A stretch of 30,048 bases of DNA from a virus, in IMG/VR virus record IMGVR_UViG_3300035698_004475, positions 1 to 30,048 of that record; one strand, written 5' to 3'. The notes under the pieces are model-generated. The model saw only the letters and a list, made by a program, of their open reading frames with translations. It was not told the origin of the DNA and did no database searches. Both the position numbers and the translations under genes were made by a program. Position 1 is the stretch's first letter. Each line of letters begins with the position of its first letter. Positions 7,409-13,550 of this stretch are shown piece by piece.

Positions 7409-8386
7409 CTAATTGCTATCTGTGCCGCTGCTCGATGCGGCTGCCATGATGCGGCGACCGATCCATTCGGCACACGGCACAGCTACCGCATTTCCGCACA
7501 TCCTGTACCTGGCACTGTCACTGTGGCCTTCTGTATGCCCATCTGGGAATCCCTGAAGACGTTCGCACTCCATTGGGGTCAATCTCCGGACGCCGACGCC
7601 AGCCACAATATTCGACGGTCTGCTGGGTCGATTCTCTCCCTCTGCCCGTAGCGTCCCGGCGATGTCTGATTGATTCCACCAACCGGGTCCAGTGCAATGA
7701 CCGGCGACTAGGTGATTCGCTTGTGCATCGTTGTCATCCGGCCCACCCGTTTTCTTGGTCAGACACCCAACTATGTGCTGCGCCTCATTGTCACCGTAGT
7801 GGCTGGTGGTTATGGGTGCGGTGACTAGATTGCTATTCCATCCCTGTGGCATCCCAGAGCGCGGACGGACGGAATGGGCGACAATTGGCGTCCCCCTACC
7901 AGTTCCGTCCTCGCTCGCGTCAAACCCATCAGCTGTCAGCGTGTGGGCAATATCGCCATTTACTCCGCAACCGCTCGCAGAGCCTCGGCTAATAGTGGCG
8001 GCAACTCGCGTCCCCGTTTCTCGGCTCGGCGGAGAATCCCACGCGCCGCTCTCGGACTCAAATAATACTTGGGCTGCACATCCGTCTCCAAGACTTCCGA
8101 CAATGAACACGCGGCGCCGTCGCTGGGGTACTCCAAAGAATTGAGCGTCAAGCACTCGCCATGCCGATAGATACCCGAGTTTCGCCAACCCTGAAAGGAC
8201 GGTGGCAAAGTCGCGCCCGCCGTTACTGGATAGCAAGCCGGGGACGTTCTCGATAATAACCCATCGCGGCCTAATCTCTGCAAGAACTCGATAGAACTGG
8301 AACCAGAGCCCGGATCGCTTTCCAGCCAGTCCTTCGCGGCGTCCGGCAACTGATACGTCCTGGCATGAGTTATGGGAACCCGCCAC
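7409..8386 (-). pseudogene. C5-cytosine DNA methyltransferase, catalytic and C-terminal part, separated from its N-terminus by a frameshift
   Basis: This frame encodes the second half of a Dcm-type enzyme: CQDVSVAGRREG (motif IV, catalytic Cys8 in this frame), VIIENVPGLL (motif VI, ENV at 46-48), AQFFGVPQRRRRVFIVGSL (motif VIII), a target-recognition region of about 150 residues, and a C-terminal GNAVAVP (motif X). The SAM-binding N-terminus lies in another frame (to 9092). The two halves would join as GGFP-CQ, but seven extra bases (TAACTCA on the minus strand, about 8369-8375) bring in a stop and shift the frame. Translation from the GTG at 8386 would lack motif I, so methylation is unlikely unless the frameshift is an assembly error or is bypassed. 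This half itself shows no other damage, suggesting the lesion is recent. Confidence 0.75.
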
Positions 8387-9092
8387 AAATCAAGTTGACT
8401 TGCGTGAGTTCCCTTAGCACCTCCTTTTGTTTCGCCTTGTTTTCTCTGTGCCATTCGTGATGACATTTCTGACATAGCCAGTTCACCTCCAGTGGTTTGT
8501 TGTAGTCTGCGTGATGGGCCTGAATGCGAGAACGTCCATCTCGCATTGGTTGAGGAGAAATCCCGCAGTTGTCACACTTTTCAGGGCGTACAAGAATACT
8601 GTTTCTCAGAGCGTATTCAACTATGTTCTGCGCGCGATCGTCTGCTTTTGTTCCCCCTCTGTGAAAATGATTGTCTTTTCCATACCGCTCTCTCGGTCGC
8701 ATTTCCGTGCGGCGCCGAAGCAGGTCCCACATAGACTGCCTTGACACTCCAAAATATTCAGCAATTGGCCCACACGCCAGGCCGCTCCTGTATAACTTGA
8801 CCGATTCCTCCGCCTGTTCCGGTGTTAGTTTCTTGAGTTTGCCAGCCATTTCTATCTCCTCTTTAGTATATTCATCACCAAGAGGATGATACCATGTCCT
8901 GACAAGGCTGTCAAGGTATGCCGAACTATGCAGTTGCCGAATGTCTCCCAATTGAGGCACGTCTGGCCAATGGCGATTGAGGACGGCCTGACAGTTCGTG
9001 TCAATCTCGCTATGCCATGCGCACTCCATCCCGGTCCGCTCAAGGCCAAGGTCCAGGCCGCCGATGCCGGCGAACAGGCTACCGAATCTCAT
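8370..9092 (-). CDS. N-terminal part of Dcm fused in frame to an HNH homing endonuclease
   Basis: Residues 1-56 are the start of a C5-cytosine methyltransferase: MRFGSLFAGIGGLDLGLE (SAM motif I), HSEID, and LGDIRQLH. The frame then enters an insertion encoding an HNH endonuclease and returns to methyltransferase sequence only for the last dozen residues (LTQVNLICGGFP) before TAA. The endonuclease has its own ATG at 8849 (AGGAG 7 nt upstream) and its own promoter (8886-8914), giving 159 aa. It has a helix-turn-helix (AIAEYF-type: GPIAEYFGVSRQSMWDLLRRR), then CDNCG, AHHADY and CQKCHHEWH, the zinc-supported HNH core. So the free-standing product ends in host-gene sequence. The insertion is lower in GC than its surroundings, consistent with transfer. 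Confidence 0.8.
   Translation of the reverse strand: MRFGSLFAGIGGLDLGLERTGMECAWHSEIDTNCQAVLNRHWPDVPQLGDIRQLHSSAYLDSLVRTWYHPLGDEYTKEEIEMAGKLKKLTPEQAEESVKLYRSGLACGPIAEYFGVSRQSMWDLLRRRTEMRPRERYGKDNHFHRGGTKADDRAQNIVEYALRNSILVRPEKCDNCGISPQPMRDGRSRIQAHHADYNKPLEVNWLCQKCHHEWHRENKAKQKEVLRELTQVNLICGGFP
8886..8914 (-). promoter_or_regulatory. Internal promoter for the HNH gene inside dcm
   Basis: On the minus strand TTGACA (8909-8914) is followed after 17 bp by TATCAT (8886-8891), about 37 bp before the HNH ATG at 8849. The -35 overlaps a short inverted repeat (TGACA/TGTCA), a possible operator. The element lies at the start of the inserted DNA. Confidence 0.65.
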
Positions 9093-9107
9093 GCTGCCAC
9101 CTCTTCG

Positions 9108-9158
9108 TCAACGCTCAACTACGCCGAGCGCCTCCGTAGTTGTCATTTTAGTTTTCAT
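9108..9158 (-). CDS. 16-codon leader ORF upstream of the methyltransferase
   Basis: ATG 9158 carries the strong AGGAGGAACGATG start module and opens a frame of 16 codons (MKTKMTTTEALGVVER) ending with TGA at 9108-9110. The methyltransferase ATG (9092) follows 15 bp later with its own weaker GAGGTGG site. It may be a leader peptide that couples or attenuates translation, or the remnant of a gene truncated upstream of dcm. Confidence 0.45.
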   Translation of the reverse strand: MKTKMTTTEALGVVER

Positions 9159-9197
9159 CGTTCCTCCTGCGCCCGGTTCAACGAGCGGTTAAATTGG

Positions 9198-10538
9198 TCA
9201 TCTCCGCATGTTCCTATGTTCCAGCGATTTGAACTGCATCGTCTCGCGCTGGAAGAAAAACTCAGCCATACCCGTTGGCCCGTTCCTCGCCTTCGCAATC
9301 TCGATCTCTGCGATGTTAGGTTTCAAGCTGGCCTCCCGGTTGTAATAGTCATCTCGATACATGAGCATCACGGTATCAGCGTCCTGTTCCAGCGATCCGC
9401 TCTCGCGCAGGTCGGACAGTCTAGGCCGCTTGTCCGGTCGCTGCTCGCAAGCCCGGTTCAACTGTGCCGCCGCTAGCACCGTGGTTCCCATCTCACGCGC
9501 TAAAGCCTTGATCTGACCTGACACGTACCGCATCTCCTGAACGCTGTTACTGTAGTTTTTGCTGGTCGCCATCAATTGGATGTAATCCAGCACGATCAGC
9601 CGCAACCCGCCATGCTCCGCGTGTAGGCGTCTGCACCTGGATCGCATCTGTGACGGTGTGATGCCTGGCGTATCGTCCAAGTACAGCGGCAACTCCGACG
9701 CCCACGCGACGGCCTCATTCATCTTTGGCGTCTCGCTATCGTGGATCCTGCCACGGCTCAACCTGTGACTGTCAATGCCCGACCTGCCCGATACCAACCT
9801 GCCGACCAATTGTTCTTTGCTCATCTCCAATGAGAACACCGCAACGGGTCCGTCCCCTGGCGCATCTGCCACATTCGCAGCGATCCCGAGCACTAATGCC
9901 GTCTTGCCCATGGAAGACCTGCCGCCGACCAGCACCATGTCGCCGAGGCCCAGCCCGCCGAGTATGTCGTCCAGTTCCTTGTATCCTGTCGTCGGTCCCA
10001 GCACGTCAGCATCACTCCCTTTCAAGGCGAACACCCGGTCAAAATATGCGCCGGCGGCCGTCTTGATGTGCTCCAGATCCCCCACCGCGCGGCGCTCGGA
10101 AACCGTGAATAGCCGGCGCTCTGACCGCTCTATCACCTGGTCGATCGGCGCGTGTTCGTCATAGGCTTGCTTGGCGATCTCGCTGGCCGCTGCCAATAGC
10201 CGCCGCCGGACCGATGCCGCCTCAACGTCGCGCCCGTATGCCTCAGCATGCACCGCGCTTGGAACCCCGTCCATCAGTTTTGACAGCGCCAGGAACCCGC
10301 CTATCTCGGCAGATCTCCCCCGCTTGTCTAGTTCCTCATCAACCGTTACCGAGTCAATTGATTTGCGCTCGGCGTGTAGGTCGGCGATGGCCTCATAGAT
10401 CCAGCCGTGCTTGACCAGGAAAAAGTCGTCATGTTTGAGGAACCCGCTCACGTCCCAGTATGCTGCTGGGTTCATGAGCAGCGCCCCGATTAGTGCGCGT
10501 TCGGATTCGGCGGCGTCGGGTGGGAGTTGGTTAGCCAT
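9198..10538 (-). CDS. dnaB: Replicative DNA helicase, DnaB family
   Basis: This 446-aa protein has the full DnaB layout: an N-terminal helical domain (ESERALIGALLMNP, about 12-100), a linker, then a RecA-fold domain with Walker A GGRSSMGKT (205-213), SLEMSKEQ (236-243), Walker B LIVLDYIQLM (314-323), LSDLRESGSLEQDADTV (375-390) and the arginine-finger region EIEIAKARNGPTG (411-423). Length matches typical DnaB. It is a hexameric 5'-3' helicase that unwinds DNA at the phage fork in the cytoplasm. Its start overlaps the last 8 bp of the initiator gene, so the two are co-translated: initiator loads, helicase unwinds. No primase gene is visible in this window, so host DnaG is probably recruited. 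Confidence 0.93.
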   Translation of the reverse strand: MANQLPPDAAESERALIGALLMNPAAYWDVSGFLKHDDFFLVKHGWIYEAIADLHAERKSIDSVTVDEELDKRGRSAEIGGFLALSKLMDGVPSAVHAEAYGRDVEAASVRRRLLAAASEIAKQAYDEHAPIDQVIERSERRLFTVSERRAVGDLEHIKTAAGAYFDRVFALKGSDADVLGPTTGYKELDDILGGLGLGDMVLVGGRSSMGKTALVLGIAANVADAPGDGPVAVFSLEMSKEQLVGRLVSGRSGIDSHRLSRGRIHDSETPKMNEAVAWASELPLYLDDTPGITPSQMRSRCRRLHAEHGGLRLIVLDYIQLMATSKNYSNSVQEMRYVSGQIKALAREMGTTVLAAAQLNRACEQRPDKRPRLSDLRESGSLEQDADTVMLMYRDDYYNREASLKPNIAEIEIAKARNGPTGMAEFFFQRETMQFKSLEHRNMRR

Positions 10539-11436
10539 TTTGCTTTACCTTGAACCATGCGTCTTTGACCATCCGTTTAGCCTCGCCTTCGTACACCTCG
10601 CCAATCCTTGGCCAGCTCAGGTTATTGACGACCCGTTGCAGATAGGCGTCATCAAACCTCGGCGTCCACCGGCTGCCGTGCTGGGTCATGGCAAGCATGA
10701 TCGCGTCGGTGTCGGCTCCGATGTCGCGGGCTGGCGCGCGGGGGGAAGCGCGGTTGTTGGTGTTCCATGCGGCGATGCTATTAGTCAGGTCGCCAATCGC
10801 CCAAACCCCTTTGGTCAAATAATGGTCTGCCGCTTTCTTGAACTCCTCAACCCCGAGGCGCGTTTCGGCCGTCTCGAGTTTGCGTTTCTGGCGTAGCGTT
10901 TTGAATTTCTTAGCACCACGTCGCTTTCTGGTATTGTTCTCGTTGTATTCGGATACCTCTCGAGTGATTTCTTGAAAGAGCCATTCAGTCATTTTTGTTT
11001 CTGGCATATAGGATGATTTACTGACGGTTAAGGATGATTCGGGTGACACAGTTACGTCACCCTTTTCTGCCACCGCTGTCACCCTTTCTTCCTCAGGTGT
11101 CACCCTTTCTGGATTATGGTGACATTCTGACACCCTTTCCGCTTCCGGTTGCCATTCCCAGTTATAGCGCCATCGGTTCATTCCGCGCCCACGGCTACCG
11201 CTTAGATGTACGTAACCATCGGCAATCAGTAGGCCAAGGCTCTCGAGCCGTCGTGTTCTTCGTTGGACGGTGCGTTCCGAGTACCCGGTTTTACTGGCGA
11301 CAGTCGCCACGGCCGGATAAATGCTTCTGCCGTCGCTGTCTGAGTGGTCTACATAGGCCAATAGAATAAACTTGTCCTGTGGCTCAAGGCGTTCGTCTTG
11401 GATCTGGAATACGTGCGCGACGGCTTTAATGCTCAC
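10531..11436 (-). CDS. Phage replication initiator with N-terminal winged-helix domain
   Basis: The chosen start is GTG 11436 (VSIKAVAHVF), which overlaps the stop of the upstream HNH gene as GTGA and restores the usual MSIK-x-x-xHV-type N-terminus. An earlier GTG at 11448 exists. Residues about 15-75 form a winged helix-turn-helix (DKFILLAYVDHSDSDGRSIYPAVATVASKTGYSERTVQRRTRRLESLGLL) of the HTH_36 type found in phage replisome organisers. The middle (about 95-140) is low-complexity and is encoded by repeated iterons. The C-terminal half is helical, with GVEEFKKAADHYLTKGVW and a basic tail, a plausible helicase-loading region. The helicase gene follows directly. The architecture parallels lambda O and DnaD-like initiators. 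Confidence 0.8.
   Translation of the reverse strand: MSIKAVAHVFQIQDERLEPQDKFILLAYVDHSDSDGRSIYPAVATVASKTGYSERTVQRRTRRLESLGLLIADGYVHLSGSRGRGMNRWRYNWEWQPEAERVSECHHNPERVTPEEERVTAVAEKGDVTVSPESSLTVSKSSYMPETKMTEWLFQEITREVSEYNENNTRKRRGAKKFKTLRQKRKLETAETRLGVEEFKKAADHYLTKGVWAIGDLTNSIAAWNTNNRASPRAPARDIGADTDAIMLAMTQHGSRWTPRFDDAYLQRVVNNLSWPRIGEVYEGEAKRMVKDAWFKVKQNG
11041..11138. repeat. Iteron cluster inside the initiator gene, probable phage replication origin
   Basis: Four copies of a 10-bp element occur: GTCACCCTTT at 11056-11065, 11078-11087 and 11099-11108, and GACACCCTTT at 11129-11138. The first three are spaced 21-22 bp, two helical turns. Inverted GGTGAC elements lie at 11042-11047 and 11118-11123; GGGTGAC (11041-11047) forms a perfect inverted repeat with GTCACCC (11056-11062). 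On the coding strand they translate as recurring ERVT/ERVS. The flank 10921-11040 is AT-richer than its surroundings and would serve as an unwinding region. Iterons within the initiator gene are the lambda-O style of origin. Confidence 0.7.
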
Positions 11437-12152
11437 GGCTTGGTCCACACGTCAATTAACTCGCGCGCCTGCTTGACGCAACCTACCGCATACTCGCCAT
11501 CCTTGAGGGGATACTCATACTCAATCGTCTTGACACCCTTGCTTGAATTGCATGATTGGCAAAGCGGTTGAATGTTATCTATTGCGTCCCGGCCACCATT
11601 GGCAAGCGCGACAATGTGGTCAGCGGCCAGCGGCTTTACTTCGCCACAGGCTAAACACCGGCCCCCGCTCATGGTGCATAGTTGGGCAAACTGCGCGTCA
11701 GTGAAACCGCCCCCGCTGGCGTTCGCCTCTAACGCTCGGCGGCGGCGGCGGGCGTCCCTCACTTTCTCGCGATTGGCGTCACGCCAGCGGCGGCCATTTT
11801 CCCTTGTTTTCTCGGGATTGGCGGCCTGATAGCGCCGTCTCTGCTCTTTTGCCCTCTCAAGATTTGCGGCATACCAGCGCTTGTTGTCTGCCTTTATCTT
11901 CTCAGGATTGGCGTCCCGATAGCTCTTTGCGATCGCCCTTGCTTTCTCGGGATTTGCGGCGAACCAGCGTTTCGTGTTCACCTTTGCTTTCTCAGGATTT
12001 GCGGCGTGCCAGCGCCGTGCGCTTTCCCTACCGCAAACCTTGCAATAGGAGCGCCGGCCATCCGGCCTATCCTTTCGCCGATAGAACTCAGAAAGCGGCT
12101 TGACCTCTCCGCACTTGGAACACTGTTTGCTATGGGGAGTTTTTGACATCAT
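11433..12152 (-). CDS. HNH endonuclease with N-terminal zinc ribbon and tandem ANPEK repeats
   Basis: This 239-aa protein has three parts. Residues 11-40 form a zinc ribbon (CSKCG ... CKVCG). Residues 47-136 are six tandem 15-residue repeats of the form RWxAANPEKxxxxxK, very basic and likely a DNA-binding helical array. Residues about 165-210 are the HNH core (CLACGEVKPLAADHIVALANGG...NIQPLCQSCNSSKG). Such proteins are typical mobile homing-type nucleases. The start ATG 12152 overlaps the previous stop; the end overlaps the replication initiator (GTGA). It appears wedged between the AP2-HNH gene and the initiator, replacing the initiator's own ribosome site with translational coupling. Confidence 0.85.
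   Translation of the reverse strand: MMSKTPHSKQCSKCGEVKPLSEFYRRKDRPDGRRSYCKVCGRESARRWHAANPEKAKVNTKRWFAANPEKARAIAKSYRDANPEKIKADNKRWYAANLERAKEQRRRYQAANPEKTRENGRRWRDANREKVRDARRRRRALEANASGGGFTDAQFAQLCTMSGGRCLACGEVKPLAADHIVALANGGRDAIDNIQPLCQSCNSSKGVKTIEYEYPLKDGEYAVGCVKQARELIDVWTKP
11745..12014 (-). repeat. Six 45-bp coding repeats (15-aa RWxAANPEK units)
   Basis: Six consecutive 45-bp units encode RWHAANPEK, RWFAANPEK, SYRDANPEK, RWYAANLER, RYQAANPEK and RWRDANREK, each followed by six mostly charged residues. DNA similarity between units (GCGGCxAATCC(T/C)GAGAAA) shows they arose by tandem duplication and are now diverging. Confidence 0.85.
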
Positions 12153-12646
12153 CGCGCCTCGTCTGTGAAATTGAGTATCGCAAACTCGCCATGATGTTCG
12201 ATGGCGGCGCGGTCGCGGGCCAGAGCAGCTTCAATGGGGGTGGGGAATAATCCTAGATAGACCCGTCTGTCATTTACCTTTATACTAGCCCGCCATCGCG
12301 TTCTGTCCTTTTTGACGCCACGATAACCAGATATGCCAACTTTGTGTCTTGGACTGTTTTGTGCATTTTGGCTGCGTGTTGCTGTTCTGATATTGCATTT
12401 TCGATTGTCTAACGTGTTTCCGCTTGCATGATCCACAAGCAGTCCGTCGAGATCGTCACCGTGCTCCTGAAGAATTGCCCGGTGCATATACAGTGATGTT
12501 CGCTTTCCGTTGTCTCTTCTTACATTTCGCATGGCGTAAAACTCGTAGGAGTTTTCCCTAGCGTACCATTTATGCTGCATCAGCCACTCGAAATCGTCGT
12601 CATCAACGATGGCGACCTGACCTTGAGTTAGTGGAATCTGTTTCAT
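12149..12646 (-). CDS. AP2-HNH homing endonuclease, copy A
   Basis: This 165-aa protein starts at ATG 12646 after AGGAGGG. Residues 1-50 hold the IPLTQGQVAIVDDDDFEWLMQHKWYA module typical of these nucleases. The HNH core follows (MHRAIL...LLVDHASGNTLDNRKCNIRTATRSQNAQNS, about 54-100), and residues 106-160 form an AP2 DNA-binding domain (SGYRGVKKDRTRWRASIKVNDRRVYLGLFPTPIEAALARDRAA). A close paralog lies at 16350-16856. Both are preceded by a promoter and a structured leader, so each seems to be an independent transcription unit. The stop overlaps the next HNH gene (ATGA). Expected activity: site-specific DNA nicking or cleavage that spreads the gene. Confidence 0.9.
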   Translation of the reverse strand: MKQIPLTQGQVAIVDDDDFEWLMQHKWYARENSYEFYAMRNVRRDNGKRTSLYMHRAILQEHGDDLDGLLVDHASGNTLDNRKCNIRTATRSQNAQNSPRHKVGISGYRGVKKDRTRWRASIKVNDRRVYLGLFPTPIEAALARDRAAIEHHGEFAILNFTDEAR

Positions 12647-12662
12647 GGGACCCTCCTAAAGC

Positions 12663-12780
12663 AAAAAAAGCAGCCCACCACATTTGTCCGAGGATGTCGA
12701 CCACGGAAAGCACAATGTCTGGTGAGCCGCTTTTGTTGAATTAGGGTATTCATCTCATCATACTTTCCTCATTGGTCGAC
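12663..12780 (-). ncRNA. Structured leader RNA A with 5'-end pseudoknot, upstream of AP2-HNH copy A
   Basis: Transcription from the promoter at 12787-12814 should start near 12780. The first eight bases, GTCGACCA (12773-12780), are complementary to TGGTCGAC (12696-12703) in the loop of a long hairpin. That hairpin pairs GCGGCTCACC (12721-12730) with GGTGGGCTGC (12670-12679), including two G-U pairs, and has an inner TCCG/CGGA stem (12704-12707 with 12687-12690). A T7 run (12663-12669) follows, so the hairpin could also act as an attenuator just before the ribosome site. Leader B (16879-17008) has the same architecture with compensatory changes. Confidence 0.7.
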
Positions 12781-12786
12781 GCACCA

Positions 12787-12814
12787 AGTATACCAAACCT
12801 TAAACAATTGTCAA
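12787..12814 (-). promoter_or_regulatory. Promoter of leader A / AP2-HNH copy A
   Basis: TTGACA (12809-12814), 16-bp spacer, TATACT (12787-12792) on the minus strand. The expected start point coincides with the first base of the pseudoknot strand, exactly as at leader B. Confidence 0.75.
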
Positions 12815-12815
12815 G

Positions 12816-13325
12816 TCACTCCCCCACGCTTCCGCTGCAACTGGCAATCGCATACCCGCCGCTCGAGCTAGATTTCTTCCACGACACGCCGTTCACGAAA
12901 ATCTCGCAGTAGATATTGCCGGCGTTGCGTTCGTTCTGGGCCGAGACATAAGCGAAATCGCCACGGCCCATGGTGTAGTACGCTTGCGTCCATGGCAGTG
13001 ACCTTGTTGTCTGCTCCGTCCCGCCCTGGCTGTTTGCATAGGTCATGGAGGCTCTGCCGCAAGTGCCGCCGACCTTGTATGCGACCTCGTAGGTTGCGGG
13101 CAGCGTGGGCGCGCTAGGTACCGGGGCCGAGTACGTGCTTAGATCTGATGCACTTTTGCCAGCAATGTTGGCAAAGAAGAGGATTGCAATTGCACTCAAC
13201 AATACCACACCCAAAGTCATCAGCCACGATCCGCTTTTCTCTTCCGTCACTTTTACTGGCTCCTGTTCGCAATTCGGGCACAGTTCTGCCGTGCCCTTGT
13301 TAGCTCCGCAAAATTTACAAAACAT
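12816..13325 (-). CDS. Zinc-ribbon, single-membrane-span protein with MmpS-like extracytoplasmic domain
   Basis: Residues 3-19 form a zinc ribbon (CKFCGANKGTAELCPNC). Residues about 33-54 are a hydrophobic membrane segment (WLMTLGVVLLSAIAILFFANIAG), followed by a Ser/Pro-rich spacer and a beta-rich domain of about 90 residues. That domain has YEVAYKVGGTCGRASMTYANSQGG, LPW, VSAQNERNAGNIYCEIFVNG and a Cys near the end, a pattern like MmpS-type and related secreted domains of Actinobacteria and Chloroflexi. The zinc ribbon would be cytoplasmic and the sandwich outside. It starts at ATG 13325 with AGGAGGTTGAACGATG. A host-derived envelope protein or superinfection-exclusion factor is possible; this is inference. 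Confidence 0.65.
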   Translation of the reverse strand: MFCKFCGANKGTAELCPNCEQEPVKVTEEKSGSWLMTLGVVLLSAIAILFFANIAGKSASDLSTYSAPVPSAPTLPATYEVAYKVGGTCGRASMTYANSQGGTEQTTRSLPWTQAYYTMGRGDFAYVSAQNERNAGNIYCEIFVNGVSWKKSSSSGGYAIASCSGSVGE

Positions 13326-13349
13326 CGTTCAACCTCCTGCTATAATCTG

Positions 13350-13541
13350 TTACCACCACCCCAGACACCGGCCGGCGATTGCGACCAGAACCACCCGGAT
13401 GATGACAAACGCGATGTAGTCGATCGTTGTCGTCGGTAGCCGTGATCGCCCGACGGTGAACAGACCGACGATTACCGCGATGCCGCTTGTTACAATTACA
13501 AACCATGAGCCAATCAATATTACAGTATCCATCGTTGACAT
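13350..13541 (-). CDS. Small two-helix membrane protein (63 aa)
   Basis: ATG 13541 has the AGGAGGAACGATG start module. The protein has two predicted membrane helices, about residues 6-30 (VILIGSWFVIVTSGIAVIVGLFTVG) and 41-62 (DYIAFVIIRVVLVAIAGRCLGWW), joined by a short basic loop. No family recognised. It lies just after the methyltransferase gene (8-bp gap) and before the zinc-ribbon membrane protein, so an envelope function early in infection is likely, for example exclusion. Confidence 0.6.
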   Translation of the reverse strand: MSTMDTVILIGSWFVIVTSGIAVIVGLFTVGRSRLPTTTIDYIAFVIIRVVLVAIAGRCLGWW

Positions 13542-13550
13542 CGTTCCTCC

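Noticed and set aside
8366-8380. Programmed frameshift or translational bypass at the dcm break
   Set aside because: No slippery heptamer, matched take-off and landing codons in the required frames, or downstream stem is visible. A small insertion with a CAT repeat explains it more simply.
7960-8475. 171-residue frame opposite the methyltransferase frames
   Set aside because: It is the third minus-strand frame across known dcm and HNH coding sequence, with no ribosome site or recognisable domain.
8370-8920. Group I intron in dcm
   Set aside because: I see no P7/S core or plausible splice borders, and the HNH reads in frame from the host exon. Removal of the insert would still leave the seven-base frameshift. 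A covariance search could overturn this.
11041-11138. CRISPR-like spaced repeats
   Set aside because: The repeats are only 10 bp, spacing is 11-20 bp between copies, and they lie inside a coding frame as ERVT codons; iterons fit better.
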